Shown here piece after piece: positions 8,070 to 15,713 of a stretch of 64,000 bases of DNA; the first letter of the stretch is position 1, and the number at the start of each line of letters is the position of its first letter. The notes under the pieces were generated by a model, which searched no databases, had not been told where the DNA came from, and saw nothing but the letters and a program-made list of their open reading frames with translations. The position numbers and the translations under genes are program-made. The DNA comes from Verrucomicrobiia bacterium. GTDB lineage: Bacteria; Verrucomicrobiota; Verrucomicrobiia; Verrucomicrobiales; Akkermansiaceae. Location: positions 99,219 through 163,218 of the forward strand of contig JAUIJB010000001.1 in the NCBI GenBank assembly GCA_030430455.1, written 5' to 3'.

Positions 8070-9089
8070 ATGGACCCGATCGCGTTCCTGGGGTGGGACG
8101 GGGGCCGGGTTCTCGTCGGTCACGGGCCGTTCCGCGAGGTGGAGCGGGCGCCGTCCGGAGCTGCCGCCTTCTTCCGCAACGACTTCGGCCTCGGCGCGCC
8201 GAAGCCCTGGCTGGTGCCGCAGCGTTGGGAGCTGGCCACCCCGGCGGAACTCGGCGGGCAGCTCGCCGCGGGCGGCGAACTTCGTGCCGATTGGGATGAG
8301 CTCGACGCCTCGCCCTTCGCCGCGGTATTCGAGGAGATCAACCGGGCGATCCGCATGGGGACCTTCGAGAAGACCGTGCCGGTGGTGGCCGAGAGGGGAC
8401 GCCTGCGCGCGGGCGGCGGCCGCGAGCTGATGGCCCGCGCCCTGGCGGCGGCGCGGGAGTCGGTGGTCTACGGCTTTCATCGTGGCGACGCGGGCTTCGC
8501 CGGCTGCTCGCCCGAGCACCTGCTGGCGCTCGACGGACGCCAGCTGCGCACCATGGCGCTGGCGGGGACCGCGCGCAGCGAGGAGCGCTCGGTGCTGGCG
8601 GTGGACGAGAAGGAGATCCGCGAGCACGAGTTCGTGGTCCAGGCGCTGATCGCGGGGCTTGGCGACCTCGGCCGGCTGACGCGCCACCCGCGCGAGGTGA
8701 TGGAGCTGGGGTCGATCGTCCACTTCCACACCCCGATCGAGGTCGCGCTCAACCGCAACGAGCCGGTCGACGAGCTGATCCGGCGGCTTCACCCGACTCC
8801 GGCGCTCGGCCCGCTGCCGCGGACCGCCGGGACCATGGCCAGCCTGGTCGGCTGGCGCGAGCGGCTCGGCGTCCCGGCGGAGTTCGGCGCGCCCTTCGGC
8901 GCCGTCCTCGACGGCCGGCTGCGCGCGATCGTGGCGATCCGCGGCGTCTGGTGGCGCGGCGACCGGCTGCTCCTGCCGGCCGGCTGCGGGGTCATCGAGG
9001 CCAGCCGGCTGGTCAACGAGTGGCGCGAGCTGCGCCTCAAGCGCGAGGCGGTCAAGGCGCGCCTCGGCCTATTCGCCGGGGGCCGCTGA
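8070..9089 (+). CDS. Isochorismate synthase-like chorismate-binding enzyme
   Basis: This 339-residue protein has the chorismate-binding fold in its C-terminal two thirds. The signatures are GCSPEHLL followed by MALAGTARSEE, then EIREHEFVV, VMELGSIVHFHTPIEVAL and LHPTPALGPLPRTAG. The ALAGT box matches isochorismate synthases (MenF/EntC type), whereas PabB/TrpE enzymes have a Lys-Gly-Thr box there, so conversion of chorismate to isochorismate, probably for menaquinone, is the best reading. It is shorter than E. coli MenF (431 residues). The other men genes are not in the window. The ATG at 8070 is chosen because it follows the preceding stop by 2 bp. The 3' end overlaps the convergent gene by 21 bp. 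Confidence 0.82.
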   Translation: MDPIAFLGWDGGRVLVGHGPFREVERAPSGAAAFFRNDFGLGAPKPWLVPQRWELATPAELGGQLAAGGELRADWDELDASPFAAVFEEINRAIRMGTFEKTVPVVAERGRLRAGGGRELMARALAAARESVVYGFHRGDAGFAGCSPEHLLALDGRQLRTMALAGTARSEERSVLAVDEKEIREHEFVVQALIAGLGDLGRLTRHPREVMELGSIVHFHTPIEVALNRNEPVDELIRRLHPTPALGPLPRTAGTMASLVGWRERLGVPAEFGAPFGAVLDGRLRAIVAIRGVWWRGDRLLLPAGCGVIEASRLVNEWRELRLKREAVKARLGLFAGGR

Positions 9090-10373
9090 GGGCAGGTTGA
9101 GGAAGCGCACCTGGTCGGGCGCCGGGCGCTCGACGCGGACGATCCGGCCCTCGGGGGACTCGATCGTTTCGTCGACTTGCGGGTCCTCGTCCGCCGCGGC
9201 GAGGGCCCCGGCCATGGCGAGCGCGCTGCGGGTGAAGGCCTCGGCGGCCTCGGCGTCGCGGAAACCGACCCGCCAGTCGAGCTGGAGCCGGCCCTCGCCG
9301 CGGACGCGCAGCTGGTAGCGGTCGAAGGTCGCCGCGCGCGCGGTCGCGACCTGCTCGGGGTCGATGGTTTCGAGCCACAGGCGGATGCCGAGCATCCCGG
9401 CGGACTCCTCGAGGACCAGCGGCGCGGTGCCCGGGTCGTCCTGCTCCGCGTCGTCCGCCGCGCCCGCGGCATCGCCGCGCGGCCAGGCTTCCGGGCCGTC
9501 GGGAACGATGAACCACGCGCTGGCGGTCGGCGGCGCGTGGAGCGCGTCGACGAGCCCGCCGGCGTCGATCAGGCGCTCGGCCCGCGGCGTGCCCTCGAGC
9601 GAGGGAAAGGTGGCGAGCCCGCGGATGAAGACCGGCAGGCTGGCGAGCAGGTCGCCGGCGCCGCTCTCGACCTGGCTGCCGGTGAAGCCGGTGGCGATCG
9701 CCTGGCGCGCGAGGTAGCGGTTCTCGATGCTGATCGCCGCGCCATGGTGGAGCGCCTCACGGGCGCGATCGGCCTCGTCGCCGGGATACTGGACCGGCGG
9801 CGGGAAGTGCTGGTGGAGGAGGATGCGGACGAGGCTGCGCACCACGGCGGCCTGGTCGGGCACCGACTGCGGGTCGAAGCGCTGGGTCACCCAGGCCTCG
9901 CCGACGCGGTCGTCGAACCACGCCCGCGCACCCAGGCTGCGGGTCGCGGCAAGCTGGTGGGCGAAGCGGTCCTCGGCGGTGAGCAGGCCCATCAGCGTCC
10001 AGGCACTCTGGCGGTGGTCGAGGGTGTTCGGCGGGAAGCGGCTCTCGATCGATGCGGCGACGCGGTCGAGCAGCTCCTCCGAGGCCAGCCGGTGGATCAC
10101 CGGGCTGCTGGTGAAGTCGAGCCCAATGGCTTCCTCGACGAAGGCGACCAGCGCCGGCTCGACCTGGATCTCGCCGCCGCCCTGGACCAGCGAGCGCAGG
10201 CTGCGGTTTTCCTCGCGCAGCGCCTCGAGTTCGTTCTCGAGGCCGTTGACCTGCTCGCGCAGCGCGTTGTCGGCGGAGTTCGAGGCGAGCTTCCTCCAGT
10301 GCATCCCCTGGAGGATGCCGCCGGCTCCGATGGCGCCCCCGATCAGGATCGGCAGAAGGATCTCGGGGCGCAT
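9069..10373 (-). CDS. Membrane-anchored coiled-coil protein, unknown
   Basis: This 434-residue protein starts with one hydrophobic segment (residues 3-20, ILLPILIGGAIGAGGILQ), followed by a coiled coil (about 33-62, LREQVNGLENELEALREENRSLRSLV). The remainder is a long soluble domain without recognisable motifs. It has the N-in anchor layout of a periplasm-facing protein. The start at 10373 is preferred because it lies 10 bp after the stop of the upstream gene and gives the anchor directly. It forms an operon with the secreted protein gene at 10384-10971. Confidence 0.6.
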   Translation of the reverse strand: MRPEILLPILIGGAIGAGGILQGMHWRKLASNSADNALREQVNGLENELEALREENRSLRSLVQGGGEIQVEPALVAFVEEAIGLDFTSSPVIHRLASEELLDRVAASIESRFPPNTLDHRQSAWTLMGLLTAEDRFAHQLAATRSLGARAWFDDRVGEAWVTQRFDPQSVPDQAAVVRSLVRILLHQHFPPPVQYPGDEADRAREALHHGAAISIENRYLARQAIATGFTGSQVESGAGDLLASLPVFIRGLATFPSLEGTPRAERLIDAGGLVDALHAPPTASAWFIVPDGPEAWPRGDAAGAADDAEQDDPGTAPLVLEESAGMLGIRLWLETIDPEQVATARAATFDRYQLRVRGEGRLQLDWRVGFRDAEAAEAFTRSALAMAGALAAADEDPQVDETIESPEGRIVRVERPAPDQVRFLNLPSAAPGE

Positions 10374-10383
10374 CGCTCGCGGT

Positions 10384-10971
10384 TCAGCGGTCGCCGCCGA
10401 CCGGGCGGGCGGCCGGGTTCGCCGGGGTCTTCTCGTCGTCCCAGCCAAGCTCGGGGACCGCCTGCGACTCGACGCTGCGGCCGAAGACCTCCTCGGCCGT
10501 CTTGCCCTTGATCATGGTGATCCCGACCGGAAGGTTCGCCGAGCCGTCGGCATTGTAGGAATAGATGAACTTGTGCACCGGCATTTCCTCCTTGGTGCGC
10601 GGGTCGGTCCGCTTGACCCGGGTGTCGTAGAGCAGCTCGAGCACCAGCTTGCCGTAGGTCGGGCCGGGCCGCTTGCTGTAGCCGAACTTGGTCTTGTAGA
10701 GTCGGTTGCCGAGGCCGTCGTAGATGTTGCACAGCAGCGGGTTGCCGTTGCGGTCCATGCGGTAGACGGTGCGCATGGTCAGGTTGCCCTTCTGGTCGAA
10801 GGTCTTCTTCACCATCGTCTTCTTGTCCTCCTCGCGCTCGAACACGGTGCGGGTGCCGTCCTCGTTGCGTTTGACGCGGACGAAGGGACCCTCGGCCTCG
10901 ATCCCCGGCATCATCTGGGCCGGAGCCATCGCGGCGAGCAGGAAGCTGAAAAGAAGCGTCAGTCGGGTCAT
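10384..10971 (-). CDS. Secreted hypothetical protein
   Basis: This 195-residue protein has a signal peptide (residues 1-18, cleaved after MAPA). The mature part is charged, with short beta-repeats resembling Rhs/YD-type spacing: VFEREEDKKTMVKKTFDQKG, then YRMDRNGNPL, IYDGLGNRLYKTKFGY and YSYNADGSA. No enzyme motif is seen. It is the first gene of a two-gene minus-strand operon with the membrane-anchored coiled-coil protein, and divergent from folP with 58 bp between. Probably periplasmic. Confidence 0.62.
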   Translation of the reverse strand: MTRLTLLFSFLLAAMAPAQMMPGIEAEGPFVRVKRNEDGTRTVFEREEDKKTMVKKTFDQKGNLTMRTVYRMDRNGNPLLCNIYDGLGNRLYKTKFGYSKRPGPTYGKLVLELLYDTRVKRTDPRTKEEMPVHKFIYSYNADGSANLPVGITMIKGKTAEEVFGRSVESQAVPELGWDDEKTPANPAARPVGGDR

Positions 10972-11029
10972 GGGGGGCGGACATTAGGGCTTGGCGAGAG
11001 GGGTCGCAAGCGGGCATTTCGGCGGTGAC

Positions 11030-11869
11030 ATGCGCTGGAAAACCCGCCGCAAAACGCACGATTTCGGCTCCCGGGCCTGGATCATGGGGATCCTCAACGT
11101 GACCCCCGATTCGTTCTCCGACGGGGGCCGACACGCCGGCACGGACGCGGCGCTGGCCCACGCGCGGCGGATGATTTCCGAGGGCGCGCGGGTGATCGAC
11201 GTCGGCGGCGAGTCGACCCGGCCGGGAGCCGAGCCGGTCGTAGCCGCGGAGGAAAGGGCGCGGGTGGTTCCGGTGATCGAGCAGCTGCGGGCCGAGTGGA
11301 ACGGGCTGATCTCGATCGACACCATGAAGCCCGCGGTGGCGGAGGCGGCGCTCGAGGTCGGCGCGGACATCGTCAACGACGTCTCCGGACTGCGCGACCC
11401 GGCGATGGCCGGGCTGTGCGCGGCGGCGGGATGCGGGGTGGTGGTGATGCACATGCGCGGCGAGCCGCGGACGATGCAGGACGCCCCGGACTACCGCGAC
11501 GTCGTCGCCGAGGTGCGCGGCTACTTCGAGGAGCGCCTCGCGACGCTCGCGGCGGCGGGGCTCGACCCGGAGACGCTGTGCTTCGACCCGGGAATCGGCT
11601 TCGGCAAGGACCTCGGCCACAACCTCGAACTGCTGCGTGGCATCGACCGGCTCCAGGTCGGCGGGCGCCCCCTGCTGGTCGGGTTGTCACGCAAGAGCTT
11701 CATCGGCCGGCTGCTCGGCAGCGACCGGCTCGAGGACCGCCACTGGCCGACCGTCGCCCTCACCGCGCGCACCCGCGAGCAGGGCGCCATGATCCACCGC
11801 GTCCATGAGGTGCGGCCCAACCTCGAGTCGCTGCGGATGATTGAAGCGATCCTCGGGGCGGGGGATTGA
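11030..11869 (+). CDS. folP: Dihydropteroate synthase
   Basis: This 279-residue TIM-barrel enzyme condenses para-aminobenzoate with 6-hydroxymethyl-dihydropterin diphosphate in folate synthesis. The hallmarks are IMGILNVTPDSFSDGG (pterin diphosphate/Mg site), IDVGGESTRPGAEPV, ISIDTMKP, IVNDVSGLRDP, DPGIGFGKD and LLVGLSRKSFIG, with a C-terminal RVHEV box. The length is typical. ATG 11030 is preferred over TTG 10991, which lacks support. It stands alone; no folK, folB or glmM is adjacent. Confidence 0.96.
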   Translation: MRWKTRRKTHDFGSRAWIMGILNVTPDSFSDGGRHAGTDAALAHARRMISEGARVIDVGGESTRPGAEPVVAAEERARVVPVIEQLRAEWNGLISIDTMKPAVAEAALEVGADIVNDVSGLRDPAMAGLCAAAGCGVVVMHMRGEPRTMQDAPDYRDVVAEVRGYFEERLATLAAAGLDPETLCFDPGIGFGKDLGHNLELLRGIDRLQVGGRPLLVGLSRKSFIGRLLGSDRLEDRHWPTVALTARTREQGAMIHRVHEVRPNLESLRMIEAILGAGD

Positions 11870-11918
11870 GGCGAGGCCGGGGAGTCATCGCGGCCATGCG
11901 AGGTCCGGAGCGGGAAAC

Positions 11919-11938
11919 CGCAGATGGACGCAGATGGA
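11919..11938. repeat. Tandem CGCAGATGGA decamers
   Basis: Two adjacent copies of CGCAGATGGA lie in the spacer between convergent folP and the rhodanese-YceI gene. I recall similar short motifs as dispersed intergenic repeats in Planctomycetes/Verrucomicrobia genomes, but cannot confirm it here. Confidence 0.4.
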
Positions 11939-11946
11939 AGAGGACG

Positions 11947-11968
11947 GGGGAACCCGCTCCGGTTCCCC
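11947..11968. terminator. Bidirectional hairpin between folP and the rhodanese-YceI gene
   Basis: GGGGAACC-cgctcc-GGTTCCCC is an 8-bp GC-rich stem with a 6-base loop. It sits between two convergent genes, 78 bp after the folP stop and 7 bp from the stop of the minus-strand gene. There is no clear T-run. Confidence 0.5.
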
Positions 11969-11975
11969 GACGGGA

Positions 11976-12875
11976 TCAGGTCGTCACGACCTTCACCTGG
12001 AACTCGATCAGGTCGTTGACCAGGTGTCCGGCGAGGCGGTCGAAGAAGCGGCCGGAGCCATAGAGGATGCCCCAGCGGGTGCGGTCGATCGCGAAGCTGG
12101 CCTGCGCCGCCGCCCGGCCCTCCGGGGTGATTCCGCTGGCGGCGTCGAACTCGATCTCGTGGCTGCAGCCCTTGAGCTCGAGCCGCGCCGTGACCCGCAG
12201 GTTCGGCGATCCGGGCGCCGCCGGCGGGATGGCGTCCGCGGCGGTGATCTCGAGCGAGGCGTCGGGGAAGCGCTCGAGGTCGAGGAAGTCGTGGTCGTGC
12301 AGGTGGGCGATCAGAACGTCGTGGAGATCGCTGCCGGCGAGGTCGAGGCAGCGCAGGTCGGCGAGGTCGAAGTCGATCCGGCCACCGACCAGGCGGCCGG
12401 AATCGAAGACCAGGCGGCCGGACTTCAGCCCGACCGTCCCGTTGTGGTGGTTGAGCAGGTTGCGGCCGGTCCAGGTGACGGTGGAGGCTTCGAGGTCGAT
12501 GTCGTGGCTGCCATCGAGCGGACCGGCCGGGTCCGTCGGGTGGCCGTCGCCCTCGGTGGGCCGCTGTTCGTCGACCCACGCGGCGAGGCCGCCCTCGAGG
12601 ATCGCGACGTCGGTGAAGCTGGCACGGGCGAGCTTTTCGGCGGCCATCGCCGCCTCGTGGCTGCGGGCCGAGGAGCCGACGACCACCAGCGGGGTCGCGG
12701 GGTCGCCGACCTGCTTGCCGAGCTCGTCGAGGAATCCCATCTCAAACACGCATTGGTTGAGCGAGGCGGGGATCCGGCAGGCGGCGTGGTCCTCGGCGAG
12801 GCGGACGTCGAGGACGGTCGGCGGGGCCGTCCCGGCGAGGCGGTCGGCAAGGGCGGCGGGCGTGGTGGCACTCAT
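11976..12875 (-). CDS. Rhodanese-like domain fused to a YceI-like lipocalin domain
   Basis: This 299-residue protein has two parts. Residues 1-110 have the rhodanese fold pattern (VLDVRLAEDHAACRIPAS, a glycine loop, then EGGLAAW). The active-site loop at 63-72 reads LVVVGSSARS: the catalytic Cys expected at about residue 66-67 is missing, so sulfurtransferase activity is unlikely. Residues 125-299 match the YceI family of polyisoprenoid-binding lipocalins (VTWTGRNLLNHHNGTVGLKSG, RWGILYGSG and a C-terminal LIEFQVKV). There is no signal peptide, although many YceI proteins are periplasmic, so this one is probably cytosolic. It may bind an isoprenoid such as a quinone. The upstream gene is the octaheme cytochrome on the same strand, 324 bp away. 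Confidence 0.82.
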   Translation of the reverse strand: MSATTPAALADRLAGTAPPTVLDVRLAEDHAACRIPASLNQCVFEMGFLDELGKQVGDPATPLVVVGSSARSHEAAMAAEKLARASFTDVAILEGGLAAWVDEQRPTEGDGHPTDPAGPLDGSHDIDLEASTVTWTGRNLLNHHNGTVGLKSGRLVFDSGRLVGGRIDFDLADLRCLDLAGSDLHDVLIAHLHDHDFLDLERFPDASLEITAADAIPPAAPGSPNLRVTARLELKGCSHEIEFDAASGITPEGRAAAQASFAIDRTRWGILYGSGRFFDRLAGHLVNDLIEFQVKVVTT

Positions 12876-13199
12876 GGCGGACCCGGACCGGTCGCCGCTG
12901 GGGACGGGAAATCAAGCAGTTCCCGCCGTTCAACGGTCTTGTCACACAAAAAGGTCCCGGTGGGCGGGGGAGCCCGACTATTTCGGGCCCGTGGAAGGCG
13001 CCGCCATGAGGCCCTTCTTCCCCCAAGGGTCGCCACCCCAGGCGACGCCCCCAGTCTCCCCCAGGGCTCTCCCCCGGATCCCCCGAGACCTGAACCAACC
13101 GCTCCGCCCCCCCGGAGGGACCCCGCATCCGCAACCGGGTGCGGGGTCTTTGTTTGGCAGCGATGGCTGCGATGGCCGCGCGCGCTGCGGCGGATGCCG
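12876..13199. other. C-rich spacer with a plus-strand terminator; candidate small RNA
   Basis: The spacer lies between two minus-strand genes yet carries a plus-strand terminator (13119-13155). Upstream of it, four CCCCC motifs (13048-13052, 13058-13062, 13071-13075, 13080-13084) recur every 9-13 bases. There are also hairpins: GCCCG-actattt-CGGGC (12968-12984), GTCGCC..GGCGAC (about 13029-13046) and CTCCG..CGGAG (about 13102-13118). Another hairpin, CGGGAA..TTCCCG (12905-12925), sits just upstream of the rhodanese-YceI ATG. No ORF looks real. The arrangement fits a plus-strand small RNA with C-rich loops; no confident promoter was found. Confidence 0.35.
13119..13155 (+). terminator. Strong intrinsic terminator (plus strand)
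   Basis: GACCCCGCA (13119-13127) pairs with TGCGGGGTC (13140-13148), a 9-bp perfect stem with a 12-base loop, followed by TTTGTTT (13149-13155). The T-rich tail is on the plus strand, while both flanking genes are on the minus strand. Confidence 0.7.
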
Positions 13200-15467
13200 T
13201 CAGTCGCCGAGTTGGCGCAGCAGACCCTGCGCCGGCTGGAAGTCGGGTGCCCGGCTGACCGCCTCGCGCGCCGCGTTGCGGGCGGCACCCGGCATGCCCT
13301 GGCGCAGGTGGATGGTGGCCCTGGCGTAGGGTGCCTGGGGGTCGCCGGGATCGGCGTCGGCGGCACGGCGCAGCGCGGCGACCGCCTCCTCGTCACGGCC
13401 GAGCGACGACAGCAGCAGCCCGAGATTGTAGTGGGCGCGGGCGAAGCCGGGCTCCAGCTCGACTGCCCGCTCGAGTTTGGCGACGGCATCCCCGGCGCGG
13501 CCGGTCTCGGCCAGGGCGAGCGCGGCGAGGTAGGGGATCTCGGCATTGCCGGGCTCGAGCCGGGCGGCCTCCTCGAGCCAGGCGACCGACTCCTCGGTGC
13601 GCCCCAGGCCGCCCAGGAAGACCGCGAGGTCGCGCCGCGGTGCCGCCGAGGCGCCGTCCCAGCGCGCCGCCCGCTTCATCCACTCCTCGGCCTTCGCGGG
13701 ATCCTGGCGGGCGACCGCGACCCGGGCCATGCGCATCGCGCCGGCGGGCTGGTCGGCCTGGTGGCGGGCGACCGCCTCGGCCTCGAGCACCGCCGGATGG
13801 TCGGCGGGCAGCGACTCGAAGGCACCCCAGGCCGCCTCGAGGCGCACCGCCTTGAGCGGGTCGGCGAGGAGCTCGTCGAGCACCGCCTGCGAGGCGCCGC
13901 TGCGCGAGACCAGGAAGGCCGCCGCGGCGCGGGTCAGCGGGGCTTCGGAGCGGGCCGCTTGGAGCGAGCGCTCGCGCACCCGGCTGTCGGCGAGCCAGGG
14001 TTCCATGAGGCGCAGCAGGGTCGCCTTCCAGGCATCGATCTCCTCGACGTCGTAGACCTCGATCAACTGCCCCAGCGCCCCGGGCTCGCCCTGCTGGGCG
14101 GCGTGCACGGCGCGGGTGCGGTCGCGCTCCGGGCGCTCCATCCGCTCGCCGTACCAGCGGTCGGTCCACTCGATCTGCCAGTCGAGCCCCTTGTCGGCGT
14201 GGCAGTCGTTGCAGGCATTGGGCGTGCCGACCTCCTTCGTCAGCAGCGGGTCGGGGATCGGGAAGCGGTGGTCGCTGCGCGGGTCGCGCGCCATGTAGGT
14301 GCGCTTCGGCATGTGGCAGTCGATGCAGCGCCCGCCCGGCGTGCCGCTGTCGTGGAACAGGTGGTTGGAGGGGTCGATGATCGTGGCGTTGTTGGCGCCG
14401 CCGGCGTGGCAGGTCATGCACAGCGCGTTCGACTCCACCGCCGGGCGCCCGCCGATCGGCTCGTTGCTGTGCGGGTCGTGGCAGTGGGTGCAGGTGATCC
14501 CGCGGTGGCCCATGCGTGAGAGCATGAAGGAGTTGAACTTGTAGACCTCGTCGATCTGCTGGCCGTCCGGGTGCCACAGACCGGGTTGGCTCGGCAGGGC
14601 GAGGTGGTAGTGGTCGTGGAACGAGTCGCCGATGGTGAAAGCCTCGTCGAGTTCCTCGCGGCGCGAGTGGCAGGTCGCGCAGGAATGCATCCACTGCTCC
14701 GACGTCCAGGTCCGCTCCGGGTTGATCCGGCATTCGCCGGGGGCGAGGCTCGCGGCGTCGCCGCGGTCCGGCCCGTGGCACTGCGCGCAGCCGACGCCCT
14801 GCTCGACCCAGGTCGTCTCGTAGCGGTCGGTCTCCACCTCGTAGCCCTTGTTCAGCCCGGTGAAGTGGCAGTAGGCGCACTGGCTGTTCCAGTTCATGCC
14901 GCGGCCGGTCCAGTGGCCCCAATCGCCCGGGCGGCGGTTATGTTCGCCGTAAATGCTGAACCATTCCTCCTCGGCGGGATCCCAGGCCATGTCGGGGACC
15001 TGGTAGCGACCGTCGCCGGCCGACACGATGTACTGCACCAGCGGGGTCAGGCCGATCGCCATCGGCGGCGAGGCCTCGATCGCTTCGTCCCGGTCGCGCC
15101 AGCCGATGGCCGGCTGTCCGGCGCCGCCGGTGAAGCTCCATGCCGCGTCGCCGACGGTGACCGCGCCGGCCGTGAAGGCGGCCTCGTCGACCTCGTTGCC
15201 GACGTCGCGGTGGGCCAGGGCGTGGTGCGAACCGCGCCACGCCGCGGTGGCCTCCTCGTGGCACTCGCTGCAGGCCGACGAGGGTGACAGGGGAGGGTGG
15301 TCCCCCGCTTGCCGGGCCGCCTCGCCCGGCTTTGCCGGCGCGCTCGCGGCCGGGGACGCCCCCGACGCGCTGGCGGATTCCTCCTTGCGGCAGCCGCCGA
15401 GCAGGCCCGCGGCGCCGGCTGCGAGGATCCATGCCATGACGCTGAAGCTTGCCGGGGTGATTCTCAT
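13200..15467 (-). CDS. Octaheme c-type cytochrome lipoprotein with TPR repeats
   Basis: This 755-residue protein starts with a lipoprotein signal (LLGGC, Cys at about residue 26). The N-terminal half has eight CxxCH heme-binding sites in this order: CSECH, CAYCH, CAQCH, CATCH, CTHCH, CMTCH, CIDCH and CNDCH. The C-terminal half (about 400-755) is helical, with HEAT-like segments followed by TPR motifs (ARLEPGNAEIPYLAALALAE; VELEPGFARAHYNLGLLLSS). Such proteins are periplasmic or outer-membrane-attached electron carriers of respiratory chains; the substrate cannot be told. ATG 15467 is chosen because it starts the signal peptide; an upstream ATG (15515) would add 16 unneeded residues. It is divergent from the outer-membrane barrel at 15714. 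Confidence 0.88.
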   Translation of the reverse strand: MRITPASFSVMAWILAAGAAGLLGGCRKEESASASGASPAASAPAKPGEAARQAGDHPPLSPSSACSECHEEATAAWRGSHHALAHRDVGNEVDEAAFTAGAVTVGDAAWSFTGGAGQPAIGWRDRDEAIEASPPMAIGLTPLVQYIVSAGDGRYQVPDMAWDPAEEEWFSIYGEHNRRPGDWGHWTGRGMNWNSQCAYCHFTGLNKGYEVETDRYETTWVEQGVGCAQCHGPDRGDAASLAPGECRINPERTWTSEQWMHSCATCHSRREELDEAFTIGDSFHDHYHLALPSQPGLWHPDGQQIDEVYKFNSFMLSRMGHRGITCTHCHDPHSNEPIGGRPAVESNALCMTCHAGGANNATIIDPSNHLFHDSGTPGGRCIDCHMPKRTYMARDPRSDHRFPIPDPLLTKEVGTPNACNDCHADKGLDWQIEWTDRWYGERMERPERDRTRAVHAAQQGEPGALGQLIEVYDVEEIDAWKATLLRLMEPWLADSRVRERSLQAARSEAPLTRAAAAFLVSRSGASQAVLDELLADPLKAVRLEAAWGAFESLPADHPAVLEAEAVARHQADQPAGAMRMARVAVARQDPAKAEEWMKRAARWDGASAAPRRDLAVFLGGLGRTEESVAWLEEAARLEPGNAEIPYLAALALAETGRAGDAVAKLERAVELEPGFARAHYNLGLLLSSLGRDEEAVAALRRAADADPGDPQAPYARATIHLRQGMPGAARNAAREAVSRAPDFQPAQGLLRQLGD

Positions 15468-15713
15468 CGCTTGCTGGAAGTAGCAGGGGGCGGGGGACAA
15501 TCCAAGCGCCGGCATGGGATCCGGGCCGGCCGCGCCGGAAATGGTCGCACGATCGCCACTCGATCACCCCGCATGCCGCGGGGTGGTAATGCTTCACCAT
15601 TCCGTAATAAACGGGTCAAGAGGCAACAATGCGTCAACGAAGGATTGCCAGCGGTGACTCTATCTGCTAGACCGGCTGAGATGTTCGCCCCCCCCACGAA
15701 TGTCGGAACAGGC

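Noticed and set aside
12876..13199. RNase P RNA, tmRNA, SRP RNA or 6S RNA in the structured C-rich spacer
   Set aside because: The conserved cores I know for RNase P, tmRNA and SRP RNA are absent, and no 6S-type long hairpin with central bubble could be drawn convincingly.
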